NCBI RefSeq assembly: GCF_050627025.1
Contig: NZ_CP192472.1
Origin: Variovorax paradoxus_P
GTDB taxonomy: Bacteria; Pseudomonadota; Gammaproteobacteria; Burkholderiales; Burkholderiaceae_C
Reading direction: 5' to 3' (one strand)
Length of the DNA: 64,000 nucleotides
A program made the position numbers and the translations under genes. How positions within the stretch are numbered: position 1 is the first letter of the stretch; each line of letters opens with the position of its first letter. The notes beneath the pieces are model-generated. The model saw nothing but the letters and a program-made list of their open reading frames with translations, searched no databases and was not told where the DNA came from. This document shows positions 26,236 through 34,076 of this stretch, piece by piece.

Positions 26236-27513
26236 TCAGCGGGGATAAAAAGGCGCGGGGTCGCCGTGGGTGGTGCTGCCTTCGCGCAGCACCACGCGTG
26301 TTGCGCTGCGCGAGGGCCAGCCGTGCGGGTCGGCTTGTGTGAACAACACCAGGTCGGCCTTGGCGCCGACCAGCGTCGGCGTCGCCGCGGCGGGCGCGCG
26401 CTGCAGCCAGTCGCCGCGGCACAGCGCCTGCGACCAGTTGTCGAAGGGTTCGTCCAGCTGCGCCACCAGCGCGGCGGTGCCCAGCGCCTCGACGGGGTCG
26501 AAGCTCCCGAGCCGGCAGAACGGGTCTTGCACGTTGTCGCTTGCAAATAGCAGCGGAATGCCGCGCTCGCGCGCTTCCTTCACCAGCGTGATGCCGCGCA
26601 TGCGCGGCGTGCGGCCCGTGACGGCGTCTTGCAGCAGCAGGTTGGTGGCGGGCAGCGACACCACCGTGATCGGCGAGCGCGCCACGGCGTCGAGCGTGGC
26701 AAATGCCTGGGCCTCGGGCTGGGCGGCCAGTGCGCAGATGTGGCCGCAGACCACTCGGCCCTCGAAGCCGATCTCGCGCAGGATGCGAGCAGTGGTTTGC
26801 AAGCCCACTGCTGCGGCGTTCAGTTCCTCATCGACGTGCAGGTCGACGTCCAGGTCGCAGGTCTGCGCAGACACCAGCAGGTTGCGCAGCGCCTTCTCGC
26901 TCCAGTTGGTGGAATGCACGAAGCCGCCCAGCAGCGCCTGCGGCCCGGTGGCCTTGACCTGCCGCGCAAGACGCATGGCCTGCTCGGCATCTCCGAACAG
27001 CGGCAGCTTGATGAGGCTGACCTGCTCCAGGCGCACCTTGCCTGCCCATTCCTGCGCCAGTTCGGCCATCACCGGCCAGGCGATCGGCAGGGCATCGGGT
27101 TCCCACCAGTCGACGTGCGTGCGCACATGCGTGGTGCCGCACTCCCAGGCCCATTGCAGGCCGCGCGAGGCGCGTTCGCGCACGTCGCCGGCGCTCCAAT
27201 GCACGCGGTCGTTCAGCATCGCGTCGATGGCGCCGAGCAGGCCGGGCTGCACGTCTTTCATGCGCGGCAGCGTGAAAGCCTTGTCGAGGTGCGTGTGCGC
27301 ATCGACAAAGCCGGGCAGCACCGGGGCACCGGCCAGGTCCCAGCCTCCAAGGCGGGGCGCACTGTCATGGGACGCGGGCTGCACCGATCGGACGCGCCCG
27401 GCATCGATCGCAATGCGCGCCAGCCCTGGCGCACCGCTGCACTGCCGCGGCCAATCGGCGGGCAGCAGCCAGCGCGGCAGGCGCGCGTTGTCCAGAAAAG
27501 CGGGCGCCTTCAT
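26236..27513 (-). CDS. Cytosine-deaminase-like amidohydrolase
   Basis: A 425-aa TIM-barrel metal-dependent hydrolase. Metal and catalytic residues follow the CodA pattern: H73 and H75 in DAHTHLDKAF, H226 in DLHVDE, H258 in CGHICAL and D326 in SDNVQDPF. It should deaminate or hydrolyse a cytosine-, isocytosine- or creatinine-like ring. The ATG at 27513 overlaps the upstream stop by 4 bp, showing operon structure. The upstream extension in frame is a shadow of the previous gene. Confidence 0.85.
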   Translation of the reverse strand: MKAPAFLDNARLPRWLLPADWPRQCSGAPGLARIAIDAGRVRSVQPASHDSAPRLGGWDLAGAPVLPGFVDAHTHLDKAFTLPRMKDVQPGLLGAIDAMLNDRVHWSAGDVRERASRGLQWAWECGTTHVRTHVDWWEPDALPIAWPVMAELAQEWAGKVRLEQVSLIKLPLFGDAEQAMRLARQVKATGPQALLGGFVHSTNWSEKALRNLLVSAQTCDLDVDLHVDEELNAAAVGLQTTARILREIGFEGRVVCGHICALAAQPEAQAFATLDAVARSPITVVSLPATNLLLQDAVTGRTPRMRGITLVKEARERGIPLLFASDNVQDPFCRLGSFDPVEALGTAALVAQLDEPFDNWSQALCRGDWLQRAPAAATPTLVGAKADLVLFTQADPHGWPSRSATRVVLREGSTTHGDPAPFYPR

Positions 27514-28097
27514 GCGAAGCGCGCCATTGCGGTGCCCACCCGCGCCATGAAGCGCTTGAGTTGGGGCTCGGTCGCCACGTTCATGTGATAGTGGGCGTGG
27601 TAGTCCACCTTGGCGCGTCGGCCGGTCAGCCTCAGCATGTACCGCGTGACGATCTTGCGGGGCGGATCGCCCATGTACCAGGCCATCCAGCGCGGGCGGC
27701 CATAGGTGACCACGGCGCTGATGCGCTTGATGTGCGTGAGCATCGGCTTCACGTTGGCCGGGTCGCTGATGTCGAAGGCCACGCCGGGCATGAAGAGCCG
27801 GTCGAAGTAGCCCTTCAGCATTGCGGGCAGGCCGAAGCACCACGTCGGAAAGCAGAAAACGATGCCCTCGGCCCACTGCAGCCGCTCGACATAGGGCTTG
27901 AGCGGCAACTGGTTGGCCGGTACCTCGTGGTAGCCCAGCCGCTCTTCGCGCGAGAGCACCGGGTTGAAGTCCTCGGCGTACAGGTCGCAGTCGTCCACCT
28001 CGTGCCCGGCCGCGCGCAGGTTCTTCAGCACCTCATGGTGCAGGGCCGCATGAAAGCTGGTTTCGACCGGGTGGCAGTAGACGACGAGCACGCGCAT
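27510..28097 (-). CDS. NAD(P)H-dependent oxidoreductase (flavodoxin-fold quinone-reductase type)
   Basis: 195 aa of the NQO1/YwrO/KefF family. The FMN/FAD-binding start VLVVYCHPVETSFHAAL and the FPTWCFGLPAMLKGYFDR segment are characteristic. It is the first gene of the seven-gene operon, 110 bp after the end of the MFS gene. In this setting it may reduce a ring or supply reduced flavin; that is inference. Confidence 0.88.
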   Translation of the reverse strand: MRVLVVYCHPVETSFHAALHHEVLKNLRAAGHEVDDCDLYAEDFNPVLSREERLGYHEVPANQLPLKPYVERLQWAEGIVFCFPTWCFGLPAMLKGYFDRLFMPGVAFDISDPANVKPMLTHIKRISAVVTYGRPRWMAWYMGDPPRKIVTRYMLRLTGRRAKVDYHAHYHMNVATEPQLKRFMARVGTAMARFA

Positions 28098-28102
28098 GTT
28101 GT

Positions 28103-28130
28103 TTGACCGCTTAATCAGAGCAAGTGGTCA
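28103..28130. promoter_or_regulatory. Candidate RutR/TetR-type operator before the seven-gene operon
   Basis: TTGACCGCTT at 28103-28112 faces AAGTGGTCAG at 28122-28131 in inverted orientation, matching at 8 of 10 positions. The half-sites TTGACC and GGTCA resemble those of E. coli RutR (TTGACCA/TGGTCAA), but here they are further apart. The site ends 5 bp from the start codon at 28097. Confidence 0.35.
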
Positions 28131-28207
28131 GGTTATGCAAGCCGCGTGCCAGTGCCGATGCACCGGAGTGGGGAGGCGAGGGACTCCGCCCTCCCTTTCT
28201 TCTGGAG

Positions 28208-29431
28208 CTACGCGGCCTTGCCCCGCCAGAGCCGCACACCCAGCCCCGCCGCAGCCGTGGCGGTTGCCAGCCAGGTCACACCCGCCCAGCCCCACTGTGC
28301 GAGCGCCAGGGCGCCCAGTGCCGAGCCGGCCGCCATGCCGATGAACATGCTGGTGAACAGCACCGCGTTGAGCCGGCTGCGTGCACCGGGCTCGATGCTG
28401 TAGACGATGGTCTGGTGCGCGACCAGCGCCGCCTGCATGCCCAGGTCGAAGCCGATTGCCGCGAGTGCGAGCAGCCAGAGCTGCGCATGGGGCGGCAGCA
28501 GCGGCGCGAATCCCATGGCCGCAAAAGACACCACCACCAACCCCGCGCCGAGCCGCGTCACCAGTTCCGGGCCGCGGCGGTCGGCCAGGCGTCCGGCAAG
28601 CGGTGCGGCCAGCGCGCCTGCAGCACCGGCCAGGCCGAAGGCACCCGCAGCGGCGCTGCCCAGGTGGAACGGCTCGCCGTGCAGCATGACGGCCAGCGTG
28701 GACCAGAAGGCGCTGAAGCCCACCGCCAGCAGCGCTTGCGCCAACGCGGCGCGGCGCAAGGCGCCGTGGCGTGACCACAGCGTGCCCAGTGATCCGAGCA
28801 ACGCGCCGTAGCCCAGGTGCGTGGTGGGCCGAAACCGCGGCAGGCCGCGCCAAGCCGCCGCGCCAACGAGTGCAATGCTGGCCGCCGCAGCAATGAACAT
28901 CGCGCGCCACCCAAAGTGCTCGGCCACGAAGCCGCTCACCACGCGCGACAGCAGGATGCCGAGCAGGAGCCCCGTCATCACTGTGCCCACGGTCTTGCCG
29001 CGCGTGGCTTCGGGTGCCAGCGTTGCCGCGGCGGGCACGATGTCTTGCGCCATCGTGGCCGCCAAGCCAATGGCAAGGCTGGCTGCGAGCAGCATGCCGA
29101 TAGACGGTGCGGCTCCGGCCACCAGCAGCGCGGCGCACAGGGCGGCTGCCTTGGCCAGCACGATGCGCCGCCGGTCGTAGCGGTCGCCCAGCGGCGCCAG
29201 CAGCAAGATGCCCAGCGCATAGCCAAGCTGGGTAAGCGTGGGAATGAACCCGACCGACCGTGCGGAGGCGCCTATGTCGGCGCCCAATACGCCCAGCATC
29301 GGCTGGGCATAGTAGAGCGACGCCACGGAGAGCCCGGCGCCCGTGGCGAGCAGCAGCACCAGCGAAGCCGGCAGGTCGCGTGCAGCCGGTGCAGCGGCAT
29401 TGATTGCATGCGTTTGTTGAATGGAAGACAT
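28208..29431 (-). CDS. MFS transporter (drug/arabinose-efflux type)
   Basis: 407 aa with about 12 membrane helices and the loop 2-3 motif GDRYDRRR typical of MFS antiporters. The start MSSIQQ at 29431 was selected; the much longer in-frame reading runs through the divergent LysR gene and is an artefact. The divergent LysR gene 111 bp away is the likely regulator. Substrate unknown; family members export drugs, sugars or metabolites. Confidence 0.88.
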   Translation of the reverse strand: MSSIQQTHAINAAAPAARDLPASLVLLLATGAGLSVASLYYAQPMLGVLGADIGASARSVGFIPTLTQLGYALGILLLAPLGDRYDRRRIVLAKAAALCAALLVAGAAPSIGMLLAASLAIGLAATMAQDIVPAAATLAPEATRGKTVGTVMTGLLLGILLSRVVSGFVAEHFGWRAMFIAAAASIALVGAAAWRGLPRFRPTTHLGYGALLGSLGTLWSRHGALRRAALAQALLAVGFSAFWSTLAVMLHGEPFHLGSAAAGAFGLAGAAGALAAPLAGRLADRRGPELVTRLGAGLVVVSFAAMGFAPLLPPHAQLWLLALAAIGFDLGMQAALVAHQTIVYSIEPGARSRLNAVLFTSMFIGMAAGSALGALALAQWGWAGVTWLATATAAAGLGVRLWRGKAA

Positions 29432-29542
29432 GGCGTTAACCCTTGAATACTGAGCGAGGGTTGAAATGTGCGCCCACGAGGCGTGACTTGGTAGACCCGA
29501 AGAACGCACAATGCATATACGCACCACGCATAAAGACAAGTC

Positions 29543-30484
29543 ATGTCGACCTCTTCTCCCGCAGCCGACCGCATCGAACTGATACAGACCTTCATCCATA
29601 TCGTCGAGGCCGGCAGCCTTTCGGCGGCAGCCCAGCAGATGGGCGCCACGCAGCCCACGGTAAGCCGCCGGCTGCAGGCACTGGAGCGCTCGCTGGGGGT
29701 GCGGCTCTTGCGCCGGTCCACGCACGCGATGAAGCTCACCGAAGACGGTGAGCGCTGCTACGAGCGCGCCAGGGAGCTGGTCGCCGACTGGCACGCCTTC
29801 GAGGCCGACCTCCGGGGTGTGGGCGACGAGCCCGAAGGCACGCTGCGCGTGGTGGCGCCGCATGCGCTGGGGCAGCTGCTGCTGGTCGGGCCCCTGGCCG
29901 ACTACCTGCGCGCATACCCGCGCGTGTCCGTCGAATGGCTGCTGAACGACCGCCGGCCCGACTTCATCGCCGAAGGCGTCGATTGCGCCATCCAGGTGGG
30001 CGAAGTGACCGACACCATGGCCGTGGCCATCAAGCTTTCGGAAGTGCCGCGCGTGGTGGTCGCCGCGCCCTCGGTGCTGGCGGGGCGCAAGCCGCCCACG
30101 CACGCATCGGAGCTGGCCGAACTGCCATGGATTGCGCTGCGCACGTTCTATCGCAACGAGGTGGTGCTCACCCACAGTCCATCCGGCGAGATTGCACATG
30201 TGCCCATCCGGCCGCGCATGAGCACCGACAGCCTCTATGCGCTCCAAAGCGCGGCGCGCATGGGGCTTGGTGCCTGCATGGGTTCGGCCTGGCTCATGAA
30301 TGACGACATCGCCACGGGCCGCATGGTGCAGCTTGTGCCGCAGTGGCATGTGGCGGCGCTACCTGTCTACCTGATCTATCCGCATGCGCGCTACCAGCCG
30401 GCGCGGCTGCGCCGGTTCATCGAGATGATGCGCATCGCGCTGGCCGACCCGACCGGCCGCGCCTGGGAGGCCGGCGCGTCATAG
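29543..30484 (+). CDS. LysR-family transcriptional regulator
   Basis: 313 aa: an N-terminal winged HTH (residues about 8-66, SLSAAAQQMGATQPTVSRRLQALE) and a LysR_substrate effector domain. Divergent from the MFS gene; the 111-bp gap contains ATGC-N13-GCAT at about 29509-29531, a LysR-box-like dyad. It most likely controls the MFS exporter and itself. It converges on the TetR gene, 24 bp away. Confidence 0.9.
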   Translation: MSTSSPAADRIELIQTFIHIVEAGSLSAAAQQMGATQPTVSRRLQALERSLGVRLLRRSTHAMKLTEDGERCYERARELVADWHAFEADLRGVGDEPEGTLRVVAPHALGQLLLVGPLADYLRAYPRVSVEWLLNDRRPDFIAEGVDCAIQVGEVTDTMAVAIKLSEVPRVVVAAPSVLAGRKPPTHASELAELPWIALRTFYRNEVVLTHSPSGEIAHVPIRPRMSTDSLYALQSAARMGLGACMGSAWLMNDDIATGRMVQLVPQWHVAALPVYLIYPHARYQPARLRRFIEMMRIALADPTGRAWEAGAS

Positions 30485-30508
30485 GCGCCCGCCTCGCGAG
30501 CGGCCCGG

Positions 30509-31186
30509 TCAAGCCTTTATGCCGCAGCCGCCCAGCACAAAGGCCACCAGTTCGCGCGCAATCGGCTCGCGGTCGATGGGTGCGTCGGGCGGCAGGCCGA
30601 GCATCACCCGCGTCTGTATGGCGTAGTCGGCATAGCTCTGGGTCATGGCCCAGATGTGCATCAGCAGCAGGCGCGCGTCGAGCGGGCGCATCTGTCCGCG
30701 CGCAATCCAGCCGTTGATCACGTCGACCTTCTTTTGCGTCCACGCCCGCGCATTGGGCCAGTAGCGGTCGAGGTTGCGGCCGCCGTCGAGCACCTCGCGC
30801 GTGAAGATGCGCGAGATCTCGGGGTTGTCGAATGCGTGGTCGAGCTTCTTGCGGATGTAGTCGCCCAGCACCGTGCCCGGGTCGCTCGCGTCTTCGAACG
30901 AAAACACCACCTTCCATGCATGCAGCACCTGCATCAGCAGCTCTTCGTAGAGCTCTTCCTTGCCGGCAATGTAGTAGTGAAGCTGGGGCTTGGTAAGGCC
31001 GGCGCGCGCGGCAATGGCCTGGGTGGACGTGCCCTTCAGCCCATGCAGGCTGAACTCGGTAACGGCCGCCGTGCGAATCGCGGCCATGATGCGCTCGCGC
31101 CCCGGGCGTGCTCGCGACAGCGGCCCGTCCGGGGCGGGCATTTCCTGGGCTGTGGTCGGGGGAAGGGCGGCGGGATCGGCGTTCAT
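30509..31186 (-). CDS. TetR-family regulator, RutR-like
   Basis: 225 aa. The N-terminal TetR HTH (about residues 35-80, TSTQAIAARAGLTKPQLHYYIAGKEEL) is followed by a C-terminal domain that resembles E. coli RutR from memory: YIRKKLD, EISRIFTREVLDGG and HIWAMTQSYADYAIQ. RutR responds to uracil and thymine and controls pyrimidine catabolism. The start at 31186 is the most likely; another ATG 15 codons further in is possible. It lies near the operon with a cytosine-deaminase-like enzyme, so joint function is plausible but unproven. Confidence 0.82.
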   Translation of the reverse strand: MNADPAALPPTTAQEMPAPDGPLSRARPGRERIMAAIRTAAVTEFSLHGLKGTSTQAIAARAGLTKPQLHYYIAGKEELYEELLMQVLHAWKVVFSFEDASDPGTVLGDYIRKKLDHAFDNPEISRIFTREVLDGGRNLDRYWPNARAWTQKKVDVINGWIARGQMRPLDARLLLMHIWAMTQSYADYAIQTRVMLGLPPDAPIDREPIARELVAFVLGGCGIKA

Positions 31187-31240
31187 TGGATGGCGGGGTT
31201 TGCGGCGGGGCGCGAGCCGATGGTAATCCTTGGCGCATGG

Positions 31241-31278
31241 CCGCATGCCATGCCGGCATGGAAGGCTGAGGCATGCGG
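31241..31278. promoter_or_regulatory. Nested palindromes between the TetR-type gene and the asparaginase gene
   Basis: CCGCATGCC (31241-31249) pairs perfectly with GGCATGCGG (31270-31278). Between and overlapping them lies the perfect 14-bp palindrome CCATGCCGGCATGG (31248-31261). Multiple GCATG-containing half-sites in a divergent promoter region suggest an operator array, possibly for autoregulation by the TetR-type protein. Confidence 0.4.
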
Positions 31279-31339
31279 GCATGGTTCATGTATCTTCTCG
31301 CCGCTTCCAGAATTTCATTCAAGACACAGGAGTTTTCTC

Positions 31340-32410
31340 ATGTACCTTTCTCCCCGTTTCAGGGCCTTTGCGGCCGGTGCCGCACTGCTTGCGGCCAGCG
31401 CCCTCGCGCAAGCCCAGCAGGCAATGCCCAATGTGGTGATCCTGGCCACCGGCGGCACCATTGCGGGGGCTGGCGCCTCGGCTGTGAACAGCGCCACCTA
31501 TGCGGCTGCCAAGGTCGGTGTCGACAAGCTCATTGCCGGCCTGCCCGAGCTCTCGAAAATTGCCAACGTGCGCGGCGAACAGGTGTTCCAGGTGGCTTCC
31601 GAGAGCCTTACCAACGACAACCTGCTGACACTGGCCAAGCGCGTTTCGGCGTTGTCCAAGCAGGCCGACGTCGACGGCATCGTCATTACCCACGGCACCG
31701 ACACGCTGGAAGAAACCGCTTACTTCCTCACGCTGACCGTGCACACCAGCAAGCCGATCGTCGTGGTCGGCTCGATGCGTCCGGGCACGGCGCTTTCGGC
31801 CGACGGTGCGCTCAACCTGTATGACGCAGTCAGCGTGGCAGGCAGCAAAGATGCCGCCGGCAAGGGCGTGCTGGTAACGATGAACGACAACATCGACAGT
31901 GGCCGCGACGTGAGCAAGAACGTCAACATCAAGACCAGTGCGTTCTCCAGCCAGTGGGGCCCGTTGGGCATGGTGGTCGAGGGCAAGAACTACTGGTTCC
32001 GCGCTCCGGTCAAGCGCCACACCATGAATTCGGAATTCGACATCGACAGCATCAACACGCTGCCGCCGGTCGAGATTGCGATGGGCTACGAGGGTGTTTC
32101 GTCGATTGCCATCGATGCTTTCGCCAAGAGCGGCGTGAAGGCGATCATCCATGGCGGCACGGGCAACGGCTCGGTGGCCAACCGCATCGTTCCCAACCTG
32201 CAGAAGGCGCGCACCGACGGCGCCATCATCATTCGCAGCTCGCGCGTGCCCGACGGCTTCGTGATCCGCAATGCAGAGCAGCCTGACGACAAGTACGACT
32301 GGGTGGTGGCGCACGACCTGCGTCCGCAGAAGGCCCGCATCCTGGCGATGGTGGCACTCACCAAGACCAGCGACACGAAAGAACTGCAGCGCATCTTTTG
32401 GGAGTATTGA
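31340..32410 (+). CDS. ansB: Type II (periplasmic) L-asparaginase
   Basis: 356 aa with a Sec signal peptide (cleavage near AQAQQA, about residues 24-28), so periplasmic. It hydrolyses asparagine, and often glutamine, to the acid and ammonia. Both catalytic threonine motifs are present: T40 in ATGGTIAG and T120-D121 in THGTDTLEET. Length matches the family plus signal. The start at 31340 follows an AGGAG site. A much longer in-frame reading upstream is a shadow of the TetR gene. It ends 6 bp from a convergent gene. Confidence 0.95.
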   Translation: MYLSPRFRAFAAGAALLAASALAQAQQAMPNVVILATGGTIAGAGASAVNSATYAAAKVGVDKLIAGLPELSKIANVRGEQVFQVASESLTNDNLLTLAKRVSALSKQADVDGIVITHGTDTLEETAYFLTLTVHTSKPIVVVGSMRPGTALSADGALNLYDAVSVAGSKDAAGKGVLVTMNDNIDSGRDVSKNVNIKTSAFSSQWGPLGMVVEGKNYWFRAPVKRHTMNSEFDIDSINTLPPVEIAMGYEGVSSIAIDAFAKSGVKAIIHGGTGNGSVANRIVPNLQKARTDGAIIIRSSRVPDGFVIRNAEQPDDKYDWVVAHDLRPQKARILAMVALTKTSDTKELQRIFWEY

Positions 32411-32416
32411 TCCCGC

Positions 32417-33238
32417 TCAGCGCGCGGCCCGGCGCTTGCGGTGCCGCGCGTATTCGAGGCTGCTCACGCACACCAGCAGCCACGCCAGGCCAGTGAGCAG
32501 CCCGGCCACCACGTCGCTTGCAAAATGCACCTGCAGGAAGACGCGGCTGCACGCAATGGTGACGATGGCGGCTGCGGCTGCCATGGCCGCCGGCACATGC
32601 CAGCGCGCCGGCAACAGGCGCAACGCCAAGTACATCAGCATGCCGTAGCTCACTATGGCGCCCGAGCTGTGCCCGCTCGGAAAGCTGAAGCTCGTTTCCA
32701 GTGCCAGCCCATGGTCGTGCAATGGCCGCGCCCGCGCAAAGATGCGCTTGAGCGCGGGGTTCAGCAGCACGATGCCGCCGAGCGCCATCACCCAGCCCAG
32801 CGCCAGCCCGCGGTGCGCCTTGCGCCACAACGCAGCGGCCAGCACCACGCACACCGGCGCCAGCAGTTCGGCATCGCCCAGGTGGGTGAGCCAGCTGAAA
32901 ACAACCAGGGCAGCCCACGGCACATGCTCGCCGATGGCATCGGCCAGCGCCTGGTCGGCCAGGCCGAGCAAGCGCCCGTCTCCCAGCTTCGACGCGATGT
33001 AGGCCACCAGGCTTGCCGCCGCGAGAATCAGCACGAAGCCCAGCGCCAGGCCGCCCGCTACGCGCGGCTCATCCGGCTCGTCGCTTTCAGAAGAAGCCCT
33101 GGCGCGGCGCTGCTGCAGCAATCGGCAGATGGCGCCGGTGCCCAGCACAGACACCGCAAAAACACACACGAACCAGGCAAGGGCATGCTCGCCGACATGG
33201 CGGGCTAGAAGAACAAGAGCAGGGGCTTCCATCGGCAT
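32417..33238 (-). CDS. PAP2-family membrane phosphatase
   Basis: 273 aa with about six membrane helices and the acid-phosphatase signature: KRIFARARP, PSGHSSG and SRVFLQVHFASDV. Members dephosphorylate phosphatidate, phosphatidylglycerol phosphate, undecaprenyl-PP or lipid A. The start at 33238 has an AGGG site about 9 nt before; a second ATG lies two codons in. It is the last of a three-gene unit with a phosphoesterase and a diacylglycerol-kinase-like gene. Confidence 0.87.
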   Translation of the reverse strand: MPMEAPALVLLARHVGEHALAWFVCVFAVSVLGTGAICRLLQQRRARASSESDEPDEPRVAGGLALGFVLILAAASLVAYIASKLGDGRLLGLADQALADAIGEHVPWAALVVFSWLTHLGDAELLAPVCVVLAAALWRKAHRGLALGWVMALGGIVLLNPALKRIFARARPLHDHGLALETSFSFPSGHSSGAIVSYGMLMYLALRLLPARWHVPAAMAAAAAIVTIACSRVFLQVHFASDVVAGLLTGLAWLLVCVSSLEYARHRKRRAAR

Positions 33239-33248
33239 GCGGCGCACC

Positions 33249-34076
33249 CTAAGGGAGCATCGCGCCGCTGGCAAGCCGAAGCCGCAATACTTTGCCGCAC
33301 ACAAAGGCCTTGTGAGCCGCCGAATGGTCCCATCGCTCCGCTTGGCAGACGCGGGTGCCGCCAATGTTTTCCATGCGCAGCACGTTCACCGAATTGGGGT
33401 GGCCCGCCCGCACGCGCGACGACACGGCCGTGCCGGCCTGTACGGCCCACGTCGTGCGCGGGCAACCGGCGTACGCGTCGTGCAGCGAGCGCACGAACGG
33501 CAGGTGGATGTGGCCGCCCAGGATCAGGTCGGCTCCTGCATCGCACCAGCGCGCAACCGCCGCTTCGCGGCCATGCAGCCGGTTGTGCATGTCTTCCTGG
33601 CGCGTGACCATGACCGGCTGGTGCGTCACCACCACGCGCAATTGCGAGGGCGACGCGGCCGCCAGCCGGGTCGCGACCCGCTCGACCTGTGCAGGCGAAA
33701 CCTCGCCGTCTTCGTGCCGGTACCAGCGCGTGGTGTTCACTGCGAGCACCAGCCATTCGGGAGATTCGAACTCCGGCTCGAGATTGGCACCGAAAGCTTC
33801 GGCGTACCGTTCATAGGGCGAGAACAGCCGCGCCGGCAAATGAAAAAGCGGAATGTCGTGGTTACCGGGAATGGCTACCACCGCCGGCACCGCCAGCCTG
33901 TCGATGAACGCGCGGGCCGCTGCAAACTGCGCCCGCGTGGCGCGCTGGGTAATGTCTCCGGAGAGCACCACCACCCGCGGCGAGAGGGACTGCGCAAGCT
34001 GCTCGAGCGCCTCCATCACCTCGGGCTGCTCGGTGCCGAAATGCGGGTCGGAAATCTGAAGCAGGCAGTTGCTCAT
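33249..34076 (-). CDS. Calcineurin-like metallophosphoesterase
   Basis: 275 aa with the full metallophosphoesterase motif series: DPHFG (residues 10-14), GDITQR, GNHDIP, a THQP histidine and GGHIHLP. No signal peptide is seen. The ATG overlaps the upstream kinase stop by 4 bp (ATGA), and the PAP2 gene follows 10 nt later. CpdA-like cyclic nucleotide or UDP-sugar/lipid-type activity is possible; the substrate is unknown. Confidence 0.88.
   Translation of the reverse strand: MSNCLLQISDPHFGTEQPEVMEALEQLAQSLSPRVVVLSGDITQRATRAQFAAARAFIDRLAVPAVVAIPGNHDIPLFHLPARLFSPYERYAEAFGANLEPEFESPEWLVLAVNTTRWYRHEDGEVSPAQVERVATRLAAASPSQLRVVVTHQPVMVTRQEDMHNRLHGREAAVARWCDAGADLILGGHIHLPFVRSLHDAYAGCPRTTWAVQAGTAVSSRVRAGHPNSVNVLRMENIGGTRVCQAERWDHSAAHKAFVCGKVLRLRLASGAMLP

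Noticed and set aside
28208..30349. A 713-aa reading for the MFS transporter
   Set aside because: The first 300 residues overlap the divergent LysR gene in antisense; the true start is at 29431 at the first membrane helix.
30656..31339. N-terminal extension of the asparaginase to 584 aa
   Set aside because: It covers the TetR gene in antisense; a ribosome site and signal peptide mark the start at 31340.
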